A stretch of 64,000 nucleotides of DNA, taken from an uncultured Bacteroidales bacterium (lineage in GTDB: Bacteria; Bacteroidota; Bacteroidia; Bacteroidales; Barnesiellaceae). The stretch covers positions 62,001-126,000 of the forward strand of contig CASFYQ010000003.1 of assembly GCA_949298955.1 (NCBI GenBank). The letters are read 5' to 3'. The position numbers and the translations under genes were made by a program. A model generated the notes under the pieces. It searched no databases. It saw nothing but the letters and a program-made list of their open reading frames with translations, and had not been told where the DNA came from. Of the stretch, positions 1 through 7,615 are shown one piece after another (position 1 is the stretch's first letter; the number at the start of each line of letters is the position of its first letter).

Positions 1-1
1 C

Positions 2-1534
2 AGCCTCGAGGAGATAAAAGCCTACCTGGCGCAGCCCGATATTTACCGTCCCTTTATCCTCTGTGAGTATGCCCATGCCATGGGCAACAGCGAGGGCGGT
101 TTGCAGGATTATTGGCAGCTGTTCGAGTCGGAGCCGATGGCCCAAGGGGGCTGCATCTGGGACTGGGTAGACCAGTCGTTTCGCGAGGTCGATGCCAACG
201 GGCGCTGGTATTGGAGCTACGGAGGCGACTACGGCCCCGAGGGCATACCGTCGTTTGGTAGCTTCTGTTGCAACGGACTGGTCAACGGAGCCCGCGAGCC
301 GCACCCCCATCTGTTTGCCGTCAAGCATGTTTACCAATATATCAAATCGACCCTCACCGATGCCGACAACCTCACCGTCACGGTGAAGAATTGGCACGAT
401 TTTACCGACCTCGACGCCTACACCTTACACTGGGACGTCACAGCCGACAACGGTACCGTTGTGGCTCGGGGTGAGCAGACGGTGACCTGCCCTCCACACG
501 CGACGGTCGATATTACGCTGGGCAGTGTGAATCTGCCCCGCGATGCCCGGGAGGCCTATCTCAACCTCAGTTGGACTCCCAACCGGGCTACGGCATTCGT
601 CAAGACTACTGATGAGGTGGCTTATGACCAATTTGTGCTCAATGCGAACCCCCGTTATGCGGCAAAGGTAAATTTGCCCTCGGGCCGCTCGTTGAAACGC
701 ACCGGACATACCTGGGCCAACGACTTGGTCTCGGCTACCGTCTCGCCCGAAACGGGAGCGCTGGTATCGTACAAGTATCGGGGCGAAGAGTTGCTGTCGC
801 AACCTGTGCTGCTGTCGCTCTACCGACCCTTGACCGAGAACGACAAGAGAGACAGGAACAACGGCAAGTTGTGGGAAGAAGCCGGCCTCTCGTCTGTTGC
901 ACAGCAGGTAATCTCGATTGAACCGGTTAAAAACGGATTCGAGGTGGCTGTCTCCCTCACCAATGGTAAAGGACAACCGATAGGAACGGGTAGTTTTGTC
1001 TATACGCTCGACCGCAAGGGTGTGCTGACCGTTAACTCCCTCTTTACCCCCGATACTACCGTGGTGAAATCGTTGCCGCGGGTGGGCCTCACCTTCGGTA
1101 TGCCTGCCGAGAACTGTCGCCGGGTTACCTATTTGGGGCGGGGCGATATGGAGACTTATGTCGACAGGCTCGCCGGCAAGATTGCCGTTTACGAAACCTG
1201 TCCCGACGAGATGTTCCATTGCTATGTGGTGCCTCAGGCTACCGGCAATCGCACCGATACCCGCTGGGCAATGTTGTGCGACGAGACCGGCAACGGTTGG
1301 AAAATTACGGCCGACAAGCCTTTCCAGTTCAGCACGACCCCTTATTCCGATGCCTGCATCGATGCAGCCACGCATGTGAACGAACTGGAATCGGACGGCA
1401 CGGTGACGGTACATGTCGATGCTGCTCAAACCGGTGTAGGGACAGCCACCTGTGGCCCCGGCGTGTTGCCTGCCTATTGGCTGCCGCTCGACACTTACCG
1501 TTTCGGATTTACTTTCACTCCTGTCGTGAAATAG
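2..1534 (+). CDS. lacZ: Beta-galactosidase, GH2 family, C-terminal part (5' end outside window)
   Basis: Hydrolyses terminal beta-galactosides; in Bacteroidales such enzymes usually act in the periplasm on oligosaccharides. The frame is open from base 2, so the true start lies to the left and the first in-frame ATG (base 80) is internal. Residues just before it read ILCEYAHAMGNS, the LacZ nucleophile motif whose Glu corresponds to E537 of E. coli LacZ. The rest matches the end of the GH2 TIM barrel and the C-terminal beta-sandwich domains, including a YRPLTENDKRDRNNG stretch resembling the family's (R)xxTDND segment. About 510 residues are present, roughly the C-terminal half of a usual 1000-residue enzyme. 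Signal peptide and operon context cannot be judged. A strong terminator follows. Confidence 0.93.
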   Translation, partial: SLEEIKAYLAQPDIYRPFILCEYAHAMGNSEGGLQDYWQLFESEPMAQGGCIWDWVDQSFREVDANGRWYWSYGGDYGPEGIPSFGSFCCNGLVNGAREPHPHLFAVKHVYQYIKSTLTDADNLTVTVKNWHDFTDLDAYTLHWDVTADNGTVVARGEQTVTCPPHATVDITLGSVNLPRDAREAYLNLSWTPNRATAFVKTTDEVAYDQFVLNANPRYAAKVNLPSGRSLKRTGHTWANDLVSATVSPETGALVSYKYRGEELLSQPVLLSLYRPLTENDKRDRNNGKLWEEAGLSSVAQQVISIEPVKNGFEVAVSLTNGKGQPIGTGSFVYTLDRKGVLTVNSLFTPDTTVVKSLPRVGLTFGMPAENCRRVTYLGRGDMETYVDRLAGKIAVYETCPDEMFHCYVVPQATGNRTDTRWAMLCDETGNGWKITADKPFQFSTTPYSDACIDAATHVNELESDGTVTVHVDAAQTGVGTATCGPGVLPAYWLPLDTYRFGFTFTPVVK

Positions 1535-1566
1535 CCTGTGAAACGAAAAAATTGCCTTTGGTATAA

Positions 1567-1608
1567 GCCCGTCCCGGTCGTCTCCATCTAACCGGGGCGG
1601 GCTCTTTT
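1567..1608 (+). terminator. Rho-independent terminator of the GH2 gene
   Basis: A 12-bp stem (GCCCGTCCCGGT / ACCGGGGCGGGC, one G-U pair) with a 12-nt loop is followed by TCTTTT, 32 nt after the lacZ stop. Nothing else is evident between here and the tRNA promoter. Confidence 0.85.
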
Positions 1609-1749
1609 CTCCCCGGATTTTTGAATTTTTGCTTCGTTTTCCTCGCATGCGTTTCCTCTTAGACCGATCCCGAGGTAACAGGTAACTCTCTTGTTCGTAG
1701 TTAGTTATTTTTCTGCTGAATTTTTTTTGAAGAAAAAATCGACGATATG

Positions 1750-1781
1750 CTTGTGAGGTTCGTAAAAACCGCTTATCTTTG
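1750..1781 (+). promoter_or_regulatory. Bacteroidetes-type promoter of tRNA-Ala
   Basis: CTTG (-33 box) at 1750-1753 and TATCTTTG (-7 box, exact TAnnTTTG) at 1774-1781 are 20 nt apart. The mature tRNA begins 19 nt after the -7 box. Confidence 0.75.
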
Positions 1782-1799
1782 CAGCGCAAATCAGCACAA

Positions 1800-1873
1800 G
1801 GGGTATTAGCTCATCTGGCTAGAGCGCGACACTGGCAGTGTCGAGGTGAGCGGTTCGAGTCCGCTATACTCCA
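1800..1873 (+). tRNA. tRNA-Ala (anticodon GGC)
   Basis: A full cloverleaf can be drawn. The acceptor is GGGGTAT/ATACTCC (one G-U), the D stem GCTC/GAGC, and the anticodon stem CGACA/TGTCG with loop CTGGCAG (anticodon GGC). The T arm is AGCGG-TTCGAGT-CCGCT and the discriminator is A. CCA is not encoded (the sequence continues CTCA), as is common in Bacteroidetes. It stands alone between its own promoter and terminator. Confidence 0.96.
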
Positions 1874-1907
1874 CTCATCATCAATCTTTTGGAATTATCA
1901 TGGGGTT

Positions 1908-1936
1908 AGTTTCTCACATCGAGAAACTTTTTTTTT
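1908..1936 (+). terminator. Terminator of the tRNA-Ala transcript
   Basis: The 7-bp stem GTTTCTC/GAGAAAC has a 5-nt loop and is followed by nine T. From here to the ddh promoter (about 1937-2225) I see no gene, only a 10-bp inverted repeat reported separately. Confidence 0.85.
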
Positions 1937-2051
1937 ATTCCGTCGTTTCCCCCTGATTTTATGGGTCAGTAGAAAATCGGTTCAGCAGAAAATCTTTGCG
2001 GATAATTCTGGATTTCAGGTCGAGTTCGGTATGAAGAGTAGGCTACCCCGC

Positions 2052-2110
2052 ACCTCGATGCGGAGTTTTTGGGCAAAGGGAGCCGGAACCGCATGCGGCA
2101 GCATCGAGGT
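2052..2110. repeat. Perfect 10-bp inverted repeat in a non-coding stretch
   Basis: ACCTCGATGC at 2052-2061 is matched by GCATCGAGGT at 2101-2110, with 39 nt between. It lies in a roughly 350-nt stretch without a recognisable gene. It has no T-run, so it is not a canonical terminator. Confidence 0.5.
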
Positions 2111-2232
2111 AATGGTTTGGAATGTCGCTGTCGATGTGGGTGTGTGACGTTTGCAATTTGCAGAAGAAGGGGCGAGGTCGTGCACTTTTTGTATAGATTT
2201 CGAGGGGTATCGTTGGAAAAATTTTTGTAAGA

Positions 2233-2262
2233 ATTGAATTTCGTGATTTTTTTGTATCTTTA
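2233..2262 (+). promoter_or_regulatory. Probable promoter of ddh
   Basis: ATTG at 2233-2236 and TATCTTTA at 2255-2262 are 18 nt apart, a near match to TTTG-N19/20-TAnnTTTG. They end 27 nt before the start codon. Confidence 0.5.
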
Positions 2263-2289
2263 CGACCCGAAAATTAAAAACGAACGGAT

Positions 2290-3186
2290 ATGAAAAAAAT
2301 CAGAGCTGCCATCGTAGGATATGGCAATATAGGTCATTTTGTGTTGGAGGCGTTGCAGGTTGCTCCCGATTTTGAGATTGCGGGTGTGGTGCGTCGCCGG
2401 GTTACCGATATTCCGGCAGAGTTGTCGGACTATCGGGTGGTTACGTCGCTCGACGAGCTCGACGCAGTCGATGTGGCTATTCTCTGTACGCCTACCCGCG
2501 AGGTGGAACATTATGCCGTGAAGGCTCTCGAGAAAGGAATCCGCACGGTCGACAGTTTCGATATTCACACCCAGATAGGCGACTTGCGCAAGACACTCGA
2601 CGCTCAGGCCAAGGCTCACAATTCGGTGGCTATTATCTCGGCCGGTTGGGACCCGGGTACCGACTCGGTGGTGCGCGCGCTCATGGAGGCTTGTGCGCCC
2701 AAGGGGATTACCTATACCAATTTCGGTCCCGGCATGAGCATGGGCCACACGGTGGCCGTGAAGGCGATTGCCGGTGTGAAAGCCGCCTTGTCGATGACGA
2801 TTCCTTTGGGCACGGGTATTCATCGCCGCATGGTTTACATCGAGCTCGAAGAAGGGTACAAGTTTGACGAGGTAGCCCGGGCCATCAAGAGCGACGACTA
2901 CTTTGCCCATGACGAAACGCACGTGATGCAGGTAGAGAGTGTCGATGCCCTCAAAGATATGGGTCATGGCGTGAATATGGTGCGTAAGGGAGTTTCGGGC
3001 AAGACCCAGAACCAGCGTTTCGAGTTCGACATGACCATCAACAACCCGGCTTTGACGGCTCAGGTGCTGGTGGGTACGGCCCGTGCCGCCATGTTGCAGC
3101 GCCCCGGGTGTTACACGCTTATCGAAATACCTGTAATCGATTTGCTCTATGGCGACCGCGATGAGTTGGTACGCCGTCTGGTATAA
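2290..3186 (+). CDS. ddh: meso-diaminopimelate D-dehydrogenase
   Basis: NADPH-dependent enzyme that aminates tetrahydrodipicolinate to meso-DAP in one step, supplying lysine and peptidoglycan cross-linking; cytoplasmic. The 298-residue length is typical of the family. An N-terminal Rossmann fold begins AAIVGYGNIG (residues 6-15). The family's CTPTREVEHYA segment, the SAGWDPGTDS segment (about 117-126) and a GPGMSMGHTVA stretch are all present, and these distinguish it from dapB. The start follows a Bacteroidetes-like promoter with a short leader. It is a single gene; lgt follows after 99 nt with its own -7 box. The gene is common in Bacteroidales, which often lack other late DAP steps. Confidence 0.95.
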   Translation: MKKIRAAIVGYGNIGHFVLEALQVAPDFEIAGVVRRRVTDIPAELSDYRVVTSLDELDAVDVAILCTPTREVEHYAVKALEKGIRTVDSFDIHTQIGDLRKTLDAQAKAHNSVAIISAGWDPGTDSVVRALMEACAPKGITYTNFGPGMSMGHTVAVKAIAGVKAALSMTIPLGTGIHRRMVYIELEEGYKFDEVARAIKSDDYFAHDETHVMQVESVDALKDMGHGVNMVRKGVSGKTQNQRFEFDMTINNPALTAQVLVGTARAAMLQRPGCYTLIEIPVIDLLYGDRDELVRRLV

Positions 3187-3230
3187 AGGATAATTGTGGC
3201 GAAGATTATATAATCCTGCCGATAAATCGT

Positions 3231-3238
3231 TATCTTTG
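3231..3238 (+). promoter_or_regulatory. -7 box upstream of lgt
   Basis: An exact TATCTTTG lies 47 nt before the lgt start. I find no clear TTTG about 20 nt upstream, so only half of the promoter is supported. Confidence 0.45.
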
Positions 3239-3285
3239 CCTTGCTTGTGTCTTCATGAGCGAGGCATTGTTTTTTTCGAAAAGGT

Positions 3286-4146
3286 ATGATTGCAGATTTT
3301 ATCACTTGGACTGCCAATCCGGCACTATACGACGGAGCTATCCAAATACGCTGGTATGGACTCTTTTTTGCTATTGGCTTTATCGTGGGTTACAGCATGA
3401 TGGAGCGTATGTACCGTCATGAGCAGCTGAATGTGAAATGGCTCGACTCGCTGTTTATTTATGTCGTTGTCGGCATGGTGTTGGGGGCGCGTCTGGGGCA
3501 CTGTCTGTTTTATGAGTGGGATTTCTATTCGCAGCACCCCATCGAGATATTGAAAGTCTGGAAAGGGGGGCTGGCCAGTCATGGCGGAGCGATAGGTATT
3601 CTCATCGCCATTTGGATTTATTCGCGTCGGGTGACTCGTCGCAGCATGCTTTTCACTCTCGACCGACTGGTGGTGCCGGTAGCTTTGGTGGCGGCCCTTA
3701 TCCGTACGGGCAATCTCATGAATCACGAAATTTACGGGCATGAGACTTCGCTGCCGTGGGGATTCCGGTTTATCGAAAATCTGCCGGAATGGATGGCCGG
3801 AGCGGCTCCCGTCTTCACTGCACCTTCGCATCCTACGCAGCTTTATGAGGCATTGTGTTATCTGCTGCTTTTTGGCTTGTTGCTCTATCTGTATTGGCGT
3901 CGCAATGCCGAGGAGCGCGAGGGACTCATCTTCGGTATCTTTCTCATCGGAATCTTTTTGTCGCGTTTTTTCATCGAGTTTATCAAGAACGACCAAGTGG
4001 CTTTCGAGGCATCGATGACGTTCAATATGGGCCAATGGCTTAGCGTGCCGTTTGTCATTGCCGGGGTGTGGTTGATGGTGCGGGCGATGAAGCGTCCCCG
4101 GATACCTGTCAGATATGCACCGACCAAGGTCAGGTCGAAGCGATAG
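3286..4146 (+). CDS. lgt: Prolipoprotein diacylglyceryl transferase
   Basis: Inner-membrane enzyme that transfers diacylglycerol from phosphatidylglycerol to the lipobox Cys of preprolipoproteins, the first step for the many lipoproteins in this window. The 286 residues contain about seven hydrophobic segments. Family motifs are visible in order: IRWYGLFFAIGF (22-33), GARLGHCLFYEW (about 67-78), GGLASHGGAIG (about 95-105), the Lgt signature around LIRTGNLMNHEIYG (about 139-152), and HPTQLYEAL near residue 183. The C-terminus is basic. The start is the ATG downstream of a TATCTTTG box. Confidence 0.96.
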   Translation: MIADFITWTANPALYDGAIQIRWYGLFFAIGFIVGYSMMERMYRHEQLNVKWLDSLFIYVVVGMVLGARLGHCLFYEWDFYSQHPIEILKVWKGGLASHGGAIGILIAIWIYSRRVTRRSMLFTLDRLVVPVALVAALIRTGNLMNHEIYGHETSLPWGFRFIENLPEWMAGAAPVFTAPSHPTQLYEALCYLLLFGLLLYLYWRRNAEEREGLIFGIFLIGIFLSRFFIEFIKNDQVAFEASMTFNMGQWLSVPFVIAGVWLMVRAMKRPRIPVRYAPTKVRSKR

Positions 4147-4267
4147 CCGGTTGCAGAGAGCGCGAGGTGCAAAATTGTTTTCCCTTTTGTGCGGCGTACC
4201 CGACGGCGAGAGTATGCCGCATGTTTTTTTTGAAGAGAGAGGCATCATGTATATGTAATCGACGAAG

Positions 4268-4300
4268 AGCTGTTTCCGATAACTGTCGGGGCAGCTTTTC
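4268..4300 (+). terminator. Probable lgt terminator
   Basis: AGCTG/CAGCT outer and CCGAT/GTCGG inner stems are followed by TTTTCTTCTTT. The 4147-4447 gap holds this hairpin and the opposing one at 4367-4406, and no gene. Confidence 0.6.
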
Positions 4301-4366
4301 TTCTTTGGGTGAGGAGCCTTGCTTGTATGCCGGGGGAGAGCCTGGTACAACGACCAATAATAGAGA

Positions 4367-4406
4367 GAAACCCTGCGCTGCTCGTTGTCGAGCGGGGCAG
4401 GGTTTC
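4367..4406 (-). terminator. Probable terminator of the minus-strand lipoprotein/barrel operon
   Basis: GAAACCCTG/CAGGGTTTC stem with further pairing inside (CTCG-ttgt-CGAG). On the minus strand it is followed by a pyrimidine-rich TTTCTCTCTATTATT, 41 nt after the last gene's stop. Confidence 0.6.
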
Positions 4407-4447
4407 ATGTCGTATGCAGGCTGCGACCCGATTGTGGGCCCTGTGTG

Positions 4448-6022
4448 TCAGTAGTCGTATTCGAGCGAAAAATCGTCGATAAACAACACGCTGCCGTCAC
4501 CGCCGGTGAAATAGTCGCCATATTTGCTGGCCGAGGCCACCACCACGATATAGGTAGGTATGCGTGACGTGTCGCGGTATTGGAGTTCGAGGGTGAAGGG
4601 GGTGTAATCGGGAACCGATTCGCCCGACGACATCTCGGCATAAGCGATTACGTGCGGGTCGTTCTTGTCGAACACCTTGCGGTCGCTGGGTTTGGTGCGT
4701 ATTTCTATCGGTTCGCTCCAGTCGCCCAGAGCGATGTATATTTGGCAGGTATCGGGTTGTCCCATGAATGAAGCCAGCTCGCCGATAGTCTTGTTGATGG
4801 GCATTGTGGTGTATTTGAAATACCCCTTCATGCGGGTAGGCCGTTGGGTGAAAGGCTTCCCGAAATTGAGTACCCCGTTGGAGCCGTCGGTACGAATGTA
4901 GTTGCCCACATACATGTTGCCGGCAGCCAGTTTGCCCAGCGAGCCGATACCTACGAATTTGGTGGCCAGTTTGGCCGCCTGCCCGCTGCCCGACCAGGTG
5001 TCGTCGGTCGGTTGCGAGTTGCTGTCGCCCAAGGTTGTAGCCCCTTTGTTGCCGGTATCCCAAAAGTTCTCGCTGCCTTCGGGCCAGGGGTTCCACACTT
5101 TCCCGTCCAGATTCCAGTCGTCGAAACTGCCGTTGGGCAACTCGACGGCCGAGCCGGTGGTAAAGGTCACCTCGTTGCCTGTCAGCTCGCCCGAGACTGC
5201 GCGGCATATATAGGTGGTGTTGGCTTTGAGGTGTATCATGCGGGCGGTGAAAGAGCCTTTGTCGTGGGTGATGTATTCGTCGGGTACCTTCTCCCAAGCC
5301 TCGGCCGTAGCCTCTTTGATTTCAAATCCGTTTTCGGCACCTTCCTTCCCGCTACCGTGCAGCCAGGCCACGTTGGTCCAAGCGTCGACTCCGTCGGTCG
5401 AGACCTCACTCTCCGAGGGGACGACATAGAGCGTCCACTCCTGCATGATGCCGTGGTAGACGATTACCACCTTTTGGAATCCCAGGGAGAAATCGGTTAT
5501 ATTTTCGATTTGGGGCGAGTAGGAGGTGATGCCTTCGGGGCCCAGCACCAGTTCGGTAATGTGAATGTTCGAGAGGTCGGCCTCTTTGTTCACATAAGCG
5601 ATGGCCCGATGGTTGTAAGCATCGAATACCGGGGCACCGATTTGCCCCTCGATTCGGAACGAGCGGGCGATATTCTGAGTAGCTTTCAGAGTCCACTCAT
5701 AGTCTTGATATATCGAGAGGGTGAGCGTATAATCGTTGGTGAGATCGATAATCGAGTCGGCCGGCAAGGTCGAGGTCGCTCCCTCGGTGATGGTCAGGGT
5801 ATGTACGTGTACGCGCCGCAGGTCTACGGTGTCGGCCAGTTCGAGGTTCACGGTGAGGTTTGCGTTGTCGATGGTCGCTGCTCCCACCTGTCCGTCGGTA
5901 GCGATAGCGAGTATCTGCGCCTTGATGCGGGGGTAGGGTATGTCGTTCTGGATACATGCCGCAAACAAGCCTGTAAAGAGCAACGAGAGTGTATGAAGAA
6001 GATATTTTCGCGTCGGTTTCAT
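4448..6022 (-). CDS. Surface lipoprotein with PCMD-like C-terminal domain (operon gene 6)
   Basis: Function unknown. The 524 residues begin with a lipoprotein signal (GLFAAC, acylated Cys 23). Ig-like beta-sandwich segments follow, with an FN3-like repeat ending near residue 295 (LKANTTYICRAVSG). The C-terminal domain starts at LPNGSFDDW (about 297) and ends FIDDFSLEYDY. It resembles the putative carbohydrate metabolism domain (PCMD) of Bacteroidales lipoproteins and closely matches the C-termini of operon genes 3 and 1. The ATG at 6022 is chosen because the signal peptide starts there and it sits one base after the previous stop (TAA-T-ATG). The frame stays open further upstream but lacks a signal there. 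Unlike genes 1-3 it lacks the DUF4493-like N-terminal module. Confidence 0.85.
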   Translation of the reverse strand: MKPTRKYLLHTLSLLFTGLFAACIQNDIPYPRIKAQILAIATDGQVGAATIDNANLTVNLELADTVDLRRVHVHTLTITEGATSTLPADSIIDLTNDYTLTLSIYQDYEWTLKATQNIARSFRIEGQIGAPVFDAYNHRAIAYVNKEADLSNIHITELVLGPEGITSYSPQIENITDFSLGFQKVVIVYHGIMQEWTLYVVPSESEVSTDGVDAWTNVAWLHGSGKEGAENGFEIKEATAEAWEKVPDEYITHDKGSFTARMIHLKANTTYICRAVSGELTGNEVTFTTGSAVELPNGSFDDWNLDGKVWNPWPEGSENFWDTGNKGATTLGDSNSQPTDDTWSGSGQAAKLATKFVGIGSLGKLAAGNMYVGNYIRTDGSNGVLNFGKPFTQRPTRMKGYFKYTTMPINKTIGELASFMGQPDTCQIYIALGDWSEPIEIRTKPSDRKVFDKNDPHVIAYAEMSSGESVPDYTPFTLELQYRDTSRIPTYIVVVASASKYGDYFTGGDGSVLFIDDFSLEYDY

Positions 6023-6023
6023 A

Positions 6024-6887
6024 TTATATATGCAGGCACATGCCAATGTTGATATTGAACAGGTTGATTTTGAAATCGGCTCCGCTCGACCGTCGGTTGC
6101 CCGTCTCGACGTTGTTGGTGGTCTGTTTGATGGTGCCGTAGCGCAGACCGGCAACGCCGAAGGAGACGCTGGTGCTGATGTTGTTCATGATGAAGACACA
6201 GAAGCCCGGGTTCAGCCCCAGTTTGATTTCGGAGGTTGTCGTCTTGGTGTTGCGCAGGTTTTCGTCGGAGCCTCTCACGAAGCGGTTCGAACCGCTTGAG
6301 AAGGCCAGTTCGGTTTCGTTGAAAAAGCCGAACCGCTTGTGGCGGTCGATGCCGATGTAGGCCCGGTGGAAAATCGATGCCGAGAAAGTCTCGCCCAGAT
6401 AACGCATGCCGCTCAGGTTGAACTGCATGTCCTCGTCGATGTCGATGCTGAGGTTGTCGAGGTTGGCACTCAGGTGGCTGTATCCCAGCTTGATGCCGAT
6501 ACATTCGTTGTCCTTGATGAAATAGCCTAGAAAGGGGTTGAGCGTGGTGATGTTGCCCTTGAAATTGAAATCCTTGACAAAGATGAGCAGGTTGTTGTCC
6601 TGACTGTCGAACTCACCGTGCGAGAGGGTAAGACCCATAATCCACTGTTTTTTGGGAATGAGCAGGTAGTTTTTCAAACCCCGCTTGTATTTTTTGCGGT
6701 TGAAGCCCCGCTTTTCCACGATGGTATCGGGCTCGGCCGTGGCGGTTGCCTCGGAGAGCGATGTCACAGGCATCGATTGTCGTATGGGTGCCGACACGGT
6801 TGTCGAGTCGAGCTCCTGTGCATGGAGGAGCGACCGGCCGGGAAGGAGTATTCCTATGAGTATGAGTATGTATTTCCAGTTTTTCAT
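6024..6887 (-). CDS. Outer-membrane beta-barrel protein, copy 2 (operon gene 5)
   Basis: 287 residues with a Sec signal peptide (cleavage near LLHAQ, about residue 24), a short linker, then alternating beta-strand sequence to a C-terminal ...NIGMCLHI. It is clearly paralogous to the adjacent operon gene 4: IPKKQWIMG here against IPKGQWVVG there, GLNPGFCVFI against GIAPGLMAFL, and a matching last 60 residues. The start overlaps the stop of gene 4 by ATGA, indicating translational coupling. Function unknown; a transport or anchoring role for the neighbouring lipoproteins is inference only. Confidence 0.85.
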   Translation of the reverse strand: MKNWKYILILIGILLPGRSLLHAQELDSTTVSAPIRQSMPVTSLSEATATAEPDTIVEKRGFNRKKYKRGLKNYLLIPKKQWIMGLTLSHGEFDSQDNNLLIFVKDFNFKGNITTLNPFLGYFIKDNECIGIKLGYSHLSANLDNLSIDIDEDMQFNLSGMRYLGETFSASIFHRAYIGIDRHKRFGFFNETELAFSSGSNRFVRGSDENLRNTKTTTSEIKLGLNPGFCVFIMNNISTSVSFGVAGLRYGTIKQTTNNVETGNRRSSGADFKINLFNINIGMCLHI

Positions 6888-7615
6888 AAATAAAAAGCGA
6901 TACCTAAGCCCAGAGAGAAGATGTTTACTTTGAAATTGGCCATGTTTTGAGAGCGTTTCCCGGTGTAGACCTGGTCGGTCGTTTGAGTCACATGGCTGTA
7001 ATTAAAACCCAGTACGCCCACGTTCACCTCGATGGCCGTGTAGTCGTTGAGAAAAGCCATCAGCCCCGGGGCAATACCTATTTTGAGGTTGAACGAACGT
7101 TCGTAGGTGCCGGTAAGCGCGTCGCCCGTGCCGTTGACCAGCTTCGACTGGCCACCACCCAGGTTGAGCTGCAATTCGTTGAAGAGGCCGAACCGGCTGC
7201 TGTTACCGATGCTGATGTAGTTGCGCATGATGGCCATGCCCGAGTAGGTGTGGCTGAGGCTGTAGACGTTGTTGACATCGAAATTGAGGTCGTCGCCCAA
7301 TTTGATGGAGGCACTGTTCAGCTTGGTGAGGCTGCGCTCGTAGGCAAAACGGCCGCCCACGCCCAGGTTGTCCTTGACGATGTAGCAGAACATGGGGCTT
7401 ATCTTGAAATTATAGCCTATGCCGTCGATACCTTCGATTACGAGAAACTGGTAGTTGTTGTTGCTATACTCCGAGTAGGAGATGGAGTTTCCTACAACCC
7501 ACTGTCCCTTGGGTATGAAGGTGTTCAGCACGATGCCCCGGTTGAACTCCTCGGCGCGGGTGAGGCCGGGAATCAACAGCAGCAGGGCAAGTATGGGATA
7601 GATAAGTTTATTCAT
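6884..7615 (-). CDS. Outer-membrane beta-barrel protein, copy 1 (operon gene 4)
   Basis: 243 residues with signal peptide MNKLIYPILALLLLIPGLTRA, then strand-rich sequence ending in FSLGLGIAFYL with a hydrophobic C-terminal residue, as expected for BAM-inserted barrels. It is shorter than gene 5 mainly because it lacks that protein's insert after the signal peptide. It overlaps the stop of gene 3 by 8 nt (ATGAATAA), so the genes are probably co-translated. No Pfam name can be assigned with confidence. Partners inferred from context are the PCMD- and DUF4493-like lipoproteins. Confidence 0.85.
   Translation of the reverse strand: MNKLIYPILALLLLIPGLTRAEEFNRGIVLNTFIPKGQWVVGNSISYSEYSNNNYQFLVIEGIDGIGYNFKISPMFCYIVKDNLGVGGRFAYERSLTKLNSASIKLGDDLNFDVNNVYSLSHTYSGMAIMRNYISIGNSSRFGLFNELQLNLGGGQSKLVNGTGDALTGTYERSFNLKIGIAPGLMAFLNDYTAIEVNVGVLGFNYSHVTQTTDQVYTGKRSQNMANFKVNIFSLGLGIAFYL

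Noticed and set aside
425..1789. 454-codon open frame on the minus strand opposite the beta-galactosidase
   Set aside because: It is the antisense shadow of the GH2 gene, runs across its terminator and has no family-like sequence.
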